15,407 nt of DNA from an uncultured Lachnospiraceae bacterium (GCA_902782655.1 CACZNY010000415.1:1-15407), one strand, 5' to 3'. Shown: positions 7,562 to 15,114, numbered from the stretch's first letter. Notes: a model not told the origin generated them from the sequence alone. A program made the numbers and translations.

Positions 7562-7985
7562 TATAGAGCAGACCATACAGCCTGAAGCGGCGCATCCTGT
7601 GCAGGATACAGGGGGTGATTCCTTTAAGTTTGCACTGATGTCAAATATTGCAGAGACGGAGCTTCAGGAGAGGCTTTCAAATCTGATGAGTGAGATCACG
7701 GCTGAAGGCGAGATCATAGCAAAGCGGAAGAACATCAAGGATATGCGCCGCTATAGAGGGCTGGTCAAAGACTTTATGAACGAGATACTGAACCGCTCCC
7801 ATAAGTTTTCCCGACAGAATTTTCTTGATAAAAAGGGAAGGCATCGGGTATATGGGATAATAAAGCTTGTGGATCAGAACCTTGATGAGCTGGCGGCGGA
7901 GCTGATAAAAGAGGAAAGCGATAATCTTTCAATACTTGCGACTATAGGAGAGATAAGGGGTCTTCTGATAGATCTTCTCATGTAG
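7542..7985 (+). CDS. yaaR: YaaR family protein (DUF327)
   Basis: This 147-residue, mostly helical, charged soluble protein matches the YaaR/DUF327 family in length and in its core: a Met-Arg-Arg-Tyr-Arg-Gly-Leu-Val-Lys-Asp-Phe-Met segment near residues 66-77, and a Lys-Leu-Val-Asp-x-Asn-Leu-Asp-Glu-Leu segment near 107-116. The function is not established; the family is recognised by its constant place just before holB. The start is TTG at 7542, with AGGAG at 7529-7533 giving an ideal 8-base spacing, and it lies inside the 3' end of the kinase gene (20-base overlap). No in-frame ATG is better placed. The stop precedes holB by 8 bases. Confidence 0.85.
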   Translation: MDIRVNNIEQTIQPEAAHPVQDTGGDSFKFALMSNIAETELQERLSNLMSEITAEGEIIAKRKNIKDMRRYRGLVKDFMNEILNRSHKFSRQNFLDKKGRHRVYGIIKLVDQNLDELAAELIKEESDNLSILATIGEIRGLLIDLLM

Positions 7986-7993
7986 AGTAAAAA

Positions 7994-8884
7994 ATGATAA
8001 GCAGTATAGATGATCAGTTAAAGATATATATAGACAAGGCCTTAAGGAGCCGAACGTTAAGCCAGTCATATATTTTTGAAGGTGCATCCGGAACCGGCAG
8101 GATGGAGCTTGCCATGCATTTGGCAAAATCCCTGCTCTGTACCGATAATCCTGAGCTGGACAAACCCTGCGGGGTGTGCCATGGCTGCAGGCTTATAGAT
8201 AGCGGCAACCATCCCGACTGTATCGTCGTAACGCATGAAGCCGCCAAAACCATATCGGTGAGGGATATAAGGGAACAGGTAGTTGAAGATACCGGGATAC
8301 GTCCATATTACGGCGGAAGAAAGATATATATCATTCCGGATGCGGAGCTTTTAAAAAAAGAAGGGCAGAACGCCTTATTAAAGACTATCGAGGAGCCGCC
8401 GGAATATGTGCTTATTATACTTATAGTAAAGAGCCGGGAACTGCTGCTTCAGACAATAAGATCTAGGTGTGTGACTATGTCCTTCAGGGCTGAGCCTGAG
8501 TTTCATACTGATGATGAGGCTGTGGCAGAGCAGTTTATAAGGCTTGAAAACATATTCTATGGAAAGGGATCTGCCGATGTGGCTTCCCTCATGAGCTTTG
8601 CAAAGGAGCTGTCCTCAGATTATTCTGACTATCTGCCTGAAATATTTACCTGTATCGAGCGGCTTTGCCGGGACAGCCTGTTCGTTAAGACCGGTATATT
8701 GACAGAAAAGCCCGGGGCGGGATATATTGATAAGACTTCTGCTATGTCATATGAAGGGTTGGAGCGGGTTCTCAACGCTGTGAAACAGGCCAGACATGAT
8801 ATTCAGAGTAATGTGAATGCGGAAGCCGTAATGGATTCCCTGCTGCTGACAGTAAAACAGGCCGTTTCCGGTTCTGTTTCATGA
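7994..8884 (+). CDS. holB: DNA polymerase III subunit delta prime
   Basis: This 296-residue clamp-loader subunit helps load the sliding clamp during chromosome replication. The AAA+ N-terminal half has a P-loop-like Gly-Ala-Ser-Gly-Thr-Gly-Arg (30-36), in which the Walker A lysine is replaced by Arg36. A zinc-binding cysteine set follows (Cys49, Cys59, Cys62, Cys65), then Ile-Glu-Glu-Pro-Pro-Glu (about 132-137) and the Ser-Arg-Cys sensor/arginine-finger motif (about 156-158) after Leu-Leu-Gln-Thr-Ile-Arg. The C-terminal part is poorly conserved, as usual for delta prime. Position between yaaR and ricT is the classic Firmicutes arrangement. The ATG at 7994 is 8 bases after the yaaR stop with only a weak upstream purine stretch, and the stop overlaps the next ATG (ATGA). 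Confidence 0.92.
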   Translation: MISSIDDQLKIYIDKALRSRTLSQSYIFEGASGTGRMELAMHLAKSLLCTDNPELDKPCGVCHGCRLIDSGNHPDCIVVTHEAAKTISVRDIREQVVEDTGIRPYYGGRKIYIIPDAELLKKEGQNALLKTIEEPPEYVLIILIVKSRELLLQTIRSRCVTMSFRAEPEFHTDDEAVAEQFIRLENIFYGKGSADVASLMSFAKELSSDYSDYLPEIFTCIERLCRDSLFVKTGILTEKPGAGYIDKTSAMSYEGLERVLNAVKQARHDIQSNVNAEAVMDSLLLTVKQAVSGSVS

Positions 8885-9840
8885 AAGGTAGATTTGAACA
8901 AATGACAAATGTGATATGCGTAAGGTTCAGAACAGCCGGTAAGATTTATTATTTTGATCCGGGAGAATTTGAGATAAAAAGAGGGATGCACGTGATAGTG
9001 GAAACTGCCCGTGGAAAAGAATACGGGCGGGTTGTATCCGATATCAAACAGATAGATGAAGGAGAACTGAAATCTCCGTTAAAGCAGGTTATACGCATAG
9101 CTACGGAAGAAGATGCCGACCGTGAAACCGTGAACCGCATAAAAGAGCAGGATGCGTTTAAAATATGCAAGGAACGTATCGCGGCTCACGAACTGGATAT
9201 GAAGCTTATAGATGCGGAATATACATTTGACGGAAGCAAACTGCTTTTTTATTTCACTGCTGACGGAAGAGTGGATTTCAGGGAGCTTGTGAAGGATCTG
9301 GCAGGTCAGTTCAGAACCCGTATAGAGCTTAGGCAGATAGGTGTAAGGGATGAGACAAAGATAATAGGCGGTGTGGGAATATGCGGACGTGAGCTTTGCT
9401 GCCATGCATATCTCTCGGATTTTGCTCCGGTATCCATACGTATGGCAAAGGAGCAGAATCTGTCACTGAATCCGTCAAAGATATCCGGAGTCTGCGGTAG
9501 ATTGATGTGCTGTCTGAGAAATGAGCAGGAGACGTATGAATATCTCAACCGGAAGCTTCCTGGTAATGGAGATATAGTGACGACCCCGGAGGGTACCAGA
9601 GGGGTAGTGGAATCTGTAAACGTATTGCGCCAGAAGGTCAGAGTGATAGTTGATGCCGGAGATGAGAAGGAGATAAGGGATTATCCGGCAGAGGAGCTCT
9701 ATTTTAAGCCTCGGAGGGCAAAGGGGCATGGCAAGGGAGGAAAAAGAAACGACGCCGGGGAGTCTGCAGAGGAAAAGGAGCTTGAGAAATTAGAGAATCT
9801 GGAGGAAAAAGAAGGAGCCGGATCCAAGCTGGATGAATAA
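8881..9840 (+). CDS. ricT: PSP1-domain protein RicT (YaaT)
   Basis: This 319-residue PSP1-domain protein is known in Bacillus as a subunit of the RicA-RicF-RicT (Y-complex) iron-sulfur complex, which affects mRNA maturation by RNase Y, sporulation and competence. Two matching cysteine groups are visible, Cys-Gly-Arg-Glu-Leu-Cys-Cys (168-174) and Cys-Gly-Arg-Leu-Met-Cys-Cys (205-211), both of the C-x4-C-C form expected for cluster ligands. A KOW-like segment follows (about 225-275). The C-terminal roughly 45 residues are a Lys/Gly then Glu-rich low-complexity tail that makes it longer than the Bacillus protein (about 275). The annotated start is the ATGA overlap with holB; Met8 at 8902 is an alternative start that better matches the family's N-terminus. 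It overlaps trmN6 by 8 bases. Confidence 0.9.
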   Translation: MKGRFEQMTNVICVRFRTAGKIYYFDPGEFEIKRGMHVIVETARGKEYGRVVSDIKQIDEGELKSPLKQVIRIATEEDADRETVNRIKEQDAFKICKERIAAHELDMKLIDAEYTFDGSKLLFYFTADGRVDFRELVKDLAGQFRTRIELRQIGVRDETKIIGGVGICGRELCCHAYLSDFAPVSIRMAKEQNLSLNPSKISGVCGRLMCCLRNEQETYEYLNRKLPGNGDIVTTPEGTRGVVESVNVLRQKVRVIVDAGDEKEIRDYPAEELYFKPRRAKGHGKGGKRNDAGESAEEKELEKLENLEEKEGAGSKLDE

Positions 9841-10585
9841 AGATGAGTACTTAAGAACCGGTGAGAGGATAGATGATCTGCAAAGAAACGGTCTGTATAT
9901 CATCCAGCATCCTGAAAGGTTCTGTTTTGGGATGGATGCTGTCTTACTGTCCGGGTTTGCAGCGGAGCATGCCTCAGTATCAGGCGGCAGGATACTGGAT
10001 CTATGTACCGGAAGCGGGATCATAGCGATTCTTATGTCTGCAAAAACAAAAGCCGATCACATTACAGGCATGGAGATCCAGAAGGATGTGGCAGATATGG
10101 CCGAAAGAAGCATTCGCCTGAATTCACTTGAGGACAGGATAAATATAATTAACTGTGATATTAAAGAGGCTGCTGATCACATAGATGCGGCCTCTTTTGA
10201 TATGGTAACTGTAAATCCCCCTTATTTTAAATCAGGACATGGAATAGTCAACCCTGCCGATACAAAGACAATATCAAGGCATGAGGTAGCATGCACGCTA
10301 CAGGATGTTTTAAGGATTTCAGCTATGGCATTAAAGGAGGGCGGATATTTTTACATGGTGCATAAACCACACAGGCTGGCGGATGTTATTTATGAGATGC
10401 GAATCCATAATATAGAGCCCAAGACTCTAAAAACCGTACATCCTGACTCCTCATCGCCTTCATCGATGATACTTTTGGAGGGGCGGAAAGGAGCCGGGGC
10501 AGAAATGAAGGTGGAGAGCCCTCTTATAATTTACGGAGAGGACGGCAGATATACCAAAGAGATGTATACAGTATATGGGTACTGA
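9833..10585 (+). CDS. trmN6: tRNA1(Val) adenine-37 N6-methyltransferase-like (YabB/TrmN6)
   Basis: This 250-residue class I SAM-dependent methyltransferase has motif I Leu-Asp-Leu-Cys-Thr-Gly-Ser-Gly (about 55-62) for SAM binding and motif IV Asn-Pro-Pro-Tyr-Phe (about 129-133), the signature of N6-adenine or exocyclic-amine methylation. The N-terminal Gln-x-x-x-x-Phe-x-Phe-Gly-Met-Asp-Ala-Val-Leu-Leu element (about 25-39) is typical of the TrmN6/YfiC and YabB group. The gene sits between ricT and rsmI as in Bacillus, but yabA and yazA, which flank it there, are absent. The start overlaps the ricT 3' end by 8 bases and the stop overlaps rsmI by 11. The tRNA substrate is inferred from the family. 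Confidence 0.88.
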   Translation: MNKDEYLRTGERIDDLQRNGLYIIQHPERFCFGMDAVLLSGFAAEHASVSGGRILDLCTGSGIIAILMSAKTKADHITGMEIQKDVADMAERSIRLNSLEDRINIINCDIKEAADHIDAASFDMVTVNPPYFKSGHGIVNPADTKTISRHEVACTLQDVLRISAMALKEGGYFYMVHKPHRLADVIYEMRIHNIEPKTLKTVHPDSSSPSSMILLEGRKGAGAEMKVESPLIIYGEDGRYTKEMYTVYGY

Positions 10586-11429
10586 TACGCAGGGAAAACT
10601 TTATCTTTGTCCGACGCCTATAGGAAATCTTGGAGATATTACCGCCAGGACACTGGAGGTATTGCGCACAGCAGATCTGATAGCGGCAGAGGATACAAGA
10701 AATACTCTGCGGCTCCTCAATCATTTTGATCTGCATGTACCCCTTACAAGCTATCATGAGCATAACAAATTCGAAAAGGCATCGGAGCTTGTTGACAATA
10801 TGCTTAAAGGAAAAGTCATTGCCTGTGTGACGGATGCCGGAACACCGGGTATTTCCGATCCCGGTGAAATTCTTGTAAGAAAAGCTGTGGAAGCGGGAAT
10901 AGAAGTCACCTCCCTTCCCGGAGCGACGGCATTTGTGACAGCCCTTACCGTATCCGGGTTTTCGACGGAGAGATTCGTTTTTGAGGGTTTTCTGCCCAGA
11001 GAAAAAAAAGCGAGGCGGGAGATCCTGGATTTCATAAGCAAGGAGATGCGGACTATAATACTTTATGAGGCACCGCATCATCTTAAAGGTACTCTGTCGG
11101 AATTAAGGGAGGTTTTGGGAGGATCACGCAGGATAGCGCTTTGCAGGGAACTGACGAAGCTACATGAGGAGATACTCAGACTGTCCATGCAGGATGCCTG
11201 TGATCATTATAAAGACAGGGATCCGAGAGGGGAATATGTGCTGGTCATAGAAGGTATGTCCCGCGAAGAGATAGCTGCCGCAAAGCAAAGGGAATTTAAG
11301 GATATGAGCATATCGGAGCATGTAGCCATGTATGAAGGACAGGGATTTGACAGAAAAGAGGCCATGAAAAGGACGGCAGCAGACCGGGGAATGGCAAAAA
11401 GGGACGTATACAACGCTCTGCTGCTTTGA
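10575..11429 (+). CDS. rsmI: 16S rRNA (cytidine-1402 2'-O)-methyltransferase RsmI
   Basis: This 284-residue tetrapyrrole-methylase-fold enzyme 2'-O-methylates C1402 of 16S rRNA in the decoding centre. Family motifs in order: Pro-Thr-Pro-Ile-Gly-Asn-Leu-x-Asp-Ile-Thr (about 13-23), Glu-Asp-Thr-Arg (about 39-42), Thr-Asp-Ala-Gly-Thr-Pro-Gly-Ile-Ser-Asp-Pro-Gly (about 86-97), Leu-Pro-Gly-Ala (near 113-116), Glu-Gly-Phe-Leu-Pro-Arg (near 137-142) and Tyr-Glu-Ala-Pro-His (near 163-167). The C-terminal domain is present and the length is normal. Translation starts within the last codons of trmN6. It ends the tightly packed block; 65 bases follow before the next gene. Confidence 0.96.
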   Translation: MGTDTQGKLYLCPTPIGNLGDITARTLEVLRTADLIAAEDTRNTLRLLNHFDLHVPLTSYHEHNKFEKASELVDNMLKGKVIACVTDAGTPGISDPGEILVRKAVEAGIEVTSLPGATAFVTALTVSGFSTERFVFEGFLPREKKARREILDFISKEMRTIILYEAPHHLKGTLSELREVLGGSRRIALCRELTKLHEEILRLSMQDACDHYKDRDPRGEYVLVIEGMSREEIAAAKQREFKDMSISEHVAMYEGQGFDRKEAMKRTAADRGMAKRDVYNALLL

Positions 11430-11494
11430 TATCCCGGCGGATAAGCTGCCGCGGCTGGGCGGATAATAACAGTTTATTAAGCTAAAGGAGAAAT
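11430..11494 (+). other. rsmI-rqcP intergenic segment with a 9-bp direct repeat
   Basis: The GC-rich first half contains GGCGGATAA twice (11436-11444 and 11458-11466). Only short, weak stems can be drawn (for example 11437-11440 with 11449-11452). No T-run follows, so I do not call a terminator, and read-through from rsmI into rqcP is plausible. Confidence 0.35.
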
Positions 11495-11734
11495 ATGAGA
11501 TTAGATAAGTATTTGAAAGTATCCAGACTGATAAAAAGACGTACAGTCGCTAATGAAGCCTGTGATGCGGGAAGGGTATCGGTAAACGGAAGAACTGCAA
11601 AGGCCGGTACAGATATAAAACCGGATGATGAGATAGCCGTAGTTTTCGGAGACAAGACTGTGAGGATAAGAGTTTTGTCTGTGGCGGAGACCGTAAAGAA
11701 GGAGGAAGCCCGGGAGATGTATGAATACATCTGA
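11495..11734 (+). CDS. rqcP: S4-domain RNA-binding protein, RqcP/Hsp15-like
   Basis: This 79-residue protein consists almost only of an S4 RNA-binding domain: Met-Arg-Leu-Asp-Lys-Tyr-Leu-Lys-Val at the N-terminus, then Arg-Arg-Thr-Val-Ala-Asn-Glu-Ala and Gly-Arg-Val-Ser-Val-Asn-Gly-Arg (about 26-33). RqcP (YabO) of Bacillus binds the 50S subunit and helps RqcH elongate C-terminal tails on stalled nascent chains; this assignment rests on family and size. AAAGGAG lies 5-6 bases before the ATG. In Bacillus the homologue is followed by yabP, yabQ and divIC; here a hairpin and a signalling gene follow instead. Confidence 0.88.
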   Translation: MRLDKYLKVSRLIKRRTVANEACDAGRVSVNGRTAKAGTDIKPDDEIAVVFGDKTVRIRVLSVAETVKKEEAREMYEYI

Positions 11735-11748
11735 CCGGCTTCCATTTT
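11704..11748 (+). terminator. Hairpin terminator overlapping the rqcP 3' end
   Basis: The outer stem GGAAGCC (11704-11710) pairs with GGCTTCC (11737-11743), and an inner perfect 8-bp stem (11715-11722 with 11725-11732) is nested within it. The hairpin is followed by ATTTTA, a short T-run. It spans the rqcP stop codon (11732-11734) and is the first strong terminator-like structure after 1279. Confidence 0.6.
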
Positions 11749-11864
11749 ACTGATAAATATATTACACTTATATCCACGATAAATAAGGACTCCGATTATA
11801 AAGCAGGTTATAAATATTTGCTGTATGCCATTGGCAATCTATCCCCGGGAGGGTTTCAGACAGG
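11749..11864 (+). promoter_or_regulatory. AT-rich leader/promoter region of the GGDEF-EAL gene
   Basis: The segment is AT-rich and has no ORF. Two TATAAA sequences (11797-11802 and 11809-11814) could be -10 boxes, but their -35 partners are poor. A TAAA (11754-11757) followed by CACGATAA (11775-11782) resembles a motility sigma-28 (SigD) promoter, yet the 17-base spacing is longer than the usual 14-16. A strong GGGAGGG (11848-11853) serves as ribosome binding site 11 bases before the ATG. No single promoter can be chosen by eye. Confidence 0.35.
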
Positions 11865-13526
11865 ATGAAAACCGATAATAATGATCTCCATCTGCAGTTT
11901 TTAAGAGAGATATCCAATGGGGTGGCTTCCCTTTCCCATTTTCAGGAGGCATTGGGAGCTGTTGCCTATTACACGAGGATTTTTGGTGTAGAGGCGGAAT
12001 ATGTCGGTGATTTCAAGCTTTCAGCAGGCAAACGGAATGTACTGCTGTATCAGAGGGAGAGCGGAATGCCCGCAGGAGAGCCGTTAAGCTTCACTTTTAA
12101 TATGGATCCGCGGCGTTCTATTGTGATCTATATCTTTCCCTTTGACAAACCGTTTTCAGATGACGAGAAAAAAATCATGGAGTGGTATGCTACGGACTGT
12201 ATGTTTTATCTGGCGAAGCTGCAGCTGGATGAGGACGTACATACGTATGCCAATATATCCCAGATTACCGGACTGCCGAATGCTTCCGGTTATCTAAACA
12301 TGATCACGGACATTATGGATAAAAACATATCCTTAAGCGGCTACAGTGCCTTTTATTTCAATCTTAAGGATTTCGGAGATATCAACAGACGCTACGGCAG
12401 GGAAAAGGGTGATAAGCTTCTGTGGCAGTATGCCGCGCGTATTAATGATTTTATTGGCGACGAAGAGGTCATGGGACATCTTGGCGGTGATAATTTCATG
12501 GCTTTGATAAAGAAGAACAGAAGGGACAGGTTTATCGGACTGATCTCCGATGTGACCCTGATGCTTGATCCGGATGATAAAAATGAGGACATTGAGATCC
12601 ATTCCACGATCGGAGTATGGGATATCGGTTCAGATGTGGATGATCCCGGAGAGGTCATAAGCAGACCGTCAATAGCCCTTAATCAGGCAAAGAATGTGCT
12701 GCATCAGAATATCGCCTATGCTTCGGACAATCTGATCACGCGCATCAGCCAGGAGAAAAACGTGCTTAAGGACTATGAGGAGGCGCTTGCTAACGGAGAA
12801 TTCCTGGTCTACTATCAGCCAAAGGTGGATTCTGCAACAAAGAAGCTTGTCGGCGCGGAGGCTCTGGTCAGGTGGATGCATGATGGCAAGCTTATATCTC
12901 CCGGGATATTTATACCTGCCCTGGAGGAAAACAACCAGACCCTTTCGCTGGATCTTTACGTGCTGCGGCATGTATGCAGGGATATAATCAGATGGAAGCT
13001 TATGGGTTATGAACCCGTTCCCATATCGGTCAATTTTTCAAGAAAGGATCTTAAGGACAGGAAGCTTGCCGGGAAGATAGATGAAACCATCGGAAAGGCA
13101 GGGCTCGACAGAAGCTATATTGAGATAGAACTGACGGAAACTGTTGATGAGGAGGAACACGGGATATTATCAGGATTTATAAGCGAGCTGAACGATCTTG
13201 ATATTATGACTGCTATTGATGATTTTGGATCCGGATATTCTTCACTGGCGACTCTCAGGGAATTTAAGGTTCATACCCTGAAAATTGACAGATCCTTTGT
13301 TAACGGAGATGATTTTTCCTGGAAGGATGAGATAATCCTGAAGGATGTCATCCATATGGCTAAAGAGCTTGGTATGGAGGTGCTTACAGAAGGAGTGGAA
13401 AGAGAAGACCAGCTTATGTTTGTAAGAAATGCCGGCTGTTCTGTGATCCAGGGTTATTATTATGATAAGCCGCTCGCGAAGGCAGAATTTGAAGACCGCC
13501 TTCAGGATAAGACATATTCAAAATGA
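11865..13526 (+). CDS. GGDEF-EAL protein with degenerate GGDEF, probable c-di-GMP phosphodiesterase
   Basis: This 553-residue cytoplasmic signalling protein has no membrane span. Residues 1-125 form an N-terminal sensor-like region of unclear fold, possibly GAF-like. Residues about 128-300 are a GGDEF domain with Ile-Thr-Gly-Leu-Pro-Asn near the start, but the active site reads Gly-Gly-Asp-Asn-Phe (207-211), so the catalytic Glu is Asn. Residues about 308-550 are an EAL domain with its key residues: Glu332-Ala-Leu, the Asn in Val-Asn-Phe-Ser-Arg, Glu425 in Glu-Leu-Thr-Glu-Thr, Asp452-Asp453, Lys473 and the Glu of Glu-Gly-Val-Glu. It should hydrolyse c-di-GMP to pGpG, with the GGDEF part inactive or a GTP sensor. 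It overlaps the following glycosyltransferase by ATGA, implying coupled expression. Confidence 0.9.
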   Translation: MKTDNNDLHLQFLREISNGVASLSHFQEALGAVAYYTRIFGVEAEYVGDFKLSAGKRNVLLYQRESGMPAGEPLSFTFNMDPRRSIVIYIFPFDKPFSDDEKKIMEWYATDCMFYLAKLQLDEDVHTYANISQITGLPNASGYLNMITDIMDKNISLSGYSAFYFNLKDFGDINRRYGREKGDKLLWQYAARINDFIGDEEVMGHLGGDNFMALIKKNRRDRFIGLISDVTLMLDPDDKNEDIEIHSTIGVWDIGSDVDDPGEVISRPSIALNQAKNVLHQNIAYASDNLITRISQEKNVLKDYEEALANGEFLVYYQPKVDSATKKLVGAEALVRWMHDGKLISPGIFIPALEENNQTLSLDLYVLRHVCRDIIRWKLMGYEPVPISVNFSRKDLKDRKLAGKIDETIGKAGLDRSYIEIELTETVDEEEHGILSGFISELNDLDIMTAIDDFGSGYSSLATLREFKVHTLKIDRSFVNGDDFSWKDEIILKDVIHMAKELGMEVLTEGVEREDQLMFVRNAGCSVIQGYYYDKPLAKAEFEDRLQDKTYSK

Positions 13527-14875
13527 AGCACAAGGGATATATTCCGTATCTTTTCGCTGCTGTCTGCACCCTTTTTTACCTCAGCCTGGTATTCAATAAC
13601 AATGTCTGGATGGATGAAGCCTTTTCCGCGTCAATAATCAGGTGCGGCTTTAAGGAGATGGTCTCGAGGACATTCGCAGATACCCTTCCGCCTTTTTATA
13701 ATTTCAGCGCCTGGTTTTTTACCCGTATCTTTGGTTTTTCTACCATAAAGCTCAAGATTTTTTCTGTTATTCCCATGACACTGCTCATGCTCACAGCCTG
13801 TCGGTTTATCCCCCGAATATCCTCGGAGCGCGCAGCCTGCATATATATTGTAATGATAACAGTCATGCCCCATTTTTTTGAGCACGGAGTCGAGATCCGG
13901 ATGTACAGCTGGGCAGTTCTCTTTTCTTCGGCTGCGGCTGTTTTTGCCCTCTGCTGGATAAGATCAGTCCCTCGCTCCGGGTTGTGGCTTATAGCAAGCA
14001 CTGTATGCGGAGCCTATACTCATCAGTATGCTCTTGTGGCAGAGGGATTTATATGGCTTATGCTGCTATTTATATCGGTATATAAAAAGACTCTGAAGCA
14101 ATGGTTCATCGGCGCTTTCATCTGTATCGCCTGCTATATCCCGTGTGCTGTACTCACTGTTTATCAGATGAAAAGAGCATCCTCTTATTTTTCTGCTTAT
14201 CCTGCGACATTTGACAGCATGATGTCATCAGTCAGATATCCTTATGTCACGAACCTGACAGTGCTTTCTACCCTGCTTCTTCTGCTTGTCATCCTTCTTT
14301 TCGCCTATGCATGCAGAATAAAAGAATATATTTCCGCTTATTATATCCTTGTTTATTTTCTTGTAACGGTTCTGTCTTTCGGTCTGATGCTTGCCACAGG
14401 CTCGACCTTTTTTTCCTCGAGATATCTGCTTCCCGCAGTAGGGATAATGTGGCTGGGAGCCGCAGTTTCGCTGGATCTTATGATATCAGAAAAAAGATCT
14501 GCTCTTATTCCCGCATCACTGCTTGCCGGTGCGGTCCTTATCGTTATATATATTCAGCAGTACAGGATTGAATATGTGGATATGAGCAGATTCGAAGCCT
14601 TTCTCAGTCAAACCGGTGATGAAGACGGCTATATAATGTATGAGGAGTTCCCCGAGATAGGGATATGTCTGGAATACTATGCCCCATGGATGAGATCCTC
14701 TACCATAGACAACATAGGAGATGTTGCCGGGAAAAAGTATGTTTTTGTTAACAGGACTGTCCATACGAATGAGATCGCTGAAATAGAAGAAAAAAAATAT
14801 GAGCTCAGATATATTGAAAATCTGGCTTTTGACCGATATACATTTAGAGCATACGAATTAATCCGTAAGGATTAA
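13523..14875 (+). CDS. GT-C membrane glycosyltransferase (GT39/ArnT-like)
   Basis: This 450-residue protein has about ten hydrophobic spans up to residue 350 and a soluble C-terminal region of about 95 residues. After the first span is Trp-Met-Asp-Glu-Ala-Phe-Ser (Asp31, Glu32), the acidic first-loop motif of ArnT/PMT-like GT-C enzymes that use polyprenyl-phosphate sugars. A Leu-Pro-Pro-Phe-Tyr stretch resembles the usual His-Pro-Pro-Leu-Tyr, followed by Glu-Ile-Arg-Met-Tyr-Ser and a Ser-Ser-Arg-Tyr-Leu-Leu-Pro segment, all typical of this superfamily. Donor and acceptor cannot be told from sequence; protein O-glycosylation or modification of an envelope polymer fit. Its start codon overlaps the stop of the EAL protein, and the motility-related small gene begins 29 bases after its stop. 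Confidence 0.75.
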   Translation: MKHKGYIPYLFAAVCTLFYLSLVFNNNVWMDEAFSASIIRCGFKEMVSRTFADTLPPFYNFSAWFFTRIFGFSTIKLKIFSVIPMTLLMLTACRFIPRISSERAACIYIVMITVMPHFFEHGVEIRMYSWAVLFSSAAAVFALCWIRSVPRSGLWLIASTVCGAYTHQYALVAEGFIWLMLLFISVYKKTLKQWFIGAFICIACYIPCAVLTVYQMKRASSYFSAYPATFDSMMSSVRYPYVTNLTVLSTLLLLLVILLFAYACRIKEYISAYYILVYFLVTVLSFGLMLATGSTFFSSRYLLPAVGIMWLGAAVSLDLMISEKRSALIPASLLAGAVLIVIYIQQYRIEYVDMSRFEAFLSQTGDEDGYIMYEEFPEIGICLEYYAPWMRSSTIDNIGDVAGKKYVFVNRTVHTNEIAEIEEKKYELRYIENLAFDRYTFRAYELIRKD

Positions 14876-14876
14876 T
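14857..14876 (+). repeat. 8-bp hairpin over the stop codon of the GT39-like gene
   Basis: ATTAATCC (14857-14864) and GGATTAAT (14869-14876) form a perfect stem closed by GTAA, a GNRA-type tetraloop in RNA, and enclose the stop codon. No T-run follows (AAACTACT), so it is more likely an mRNA processing or stability element, or chance, than a terminator. Confidence 0.4.
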
Positions 14877-14904
14877 AAACTACTAAAGAAAGGGAGTGAT
14901 CTCG

Positions 14905-15114
14905 ATGGTTGATGCTATTGGCATGGCTTCTCCTACAGGCCTTATACAGGATATGTCCACAGCCCTGTCTGCCGCAAAGACCGGCAGCGAGGTAAGCATG
15001 AAGGTACTGTCAAATGCCTTGGACACACAGGACGCTATGGGCGCATCGATGGTCCGTATGATGGAAAATTCCGTAAACCCTGCGGTGGGCGGGAATTTTG
15101 ATGCATCGGTGTAA
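14905..15114 (+). CDS. YjfB-family putative motility protein
   Basis: This small 69-residue Ala/Met/Ser-rich protein with an amphipathic helical core resembles the YjfB family (putative motility protein) found in flagellated Firmicutes: a helix up to about residue 25, then Val-Ser-Met-Lys-Val-Leu-Ser-Asn-Ala-Leu-Asp-Thr and a Met-Glu-Asn-Ser-Val-Asn-Pro tail. Its molecular role is not known. The ATG at 14905 is preferred because AGGGAG (14891-14896) lies 8 bases upstream; a GTG at 14896 in the same frame would overlap that site. It follows the GT39-like gene closely and is ended by a very strong hairpin. A CCGATAT at 14833-14839 recalls a sigma-28 -10 box but lacks a matching TAAA. Confidence 0.75.
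   Translation: MVDAIGMASPTGLIQDMSTALSAAKTGSEVSMKVLSNALDTQDAMGASMVRMMENSVNPAVGGNFDASV

Noticed and set aside
14833..14839. CCGATAT as a sigma-28 -10 box for the YjfB-like gene
   Set aside because: No TAAA-like -35 element lies 14-16 bases upstream; the nearest is a GAAA at an incorrect 13-base spacing.
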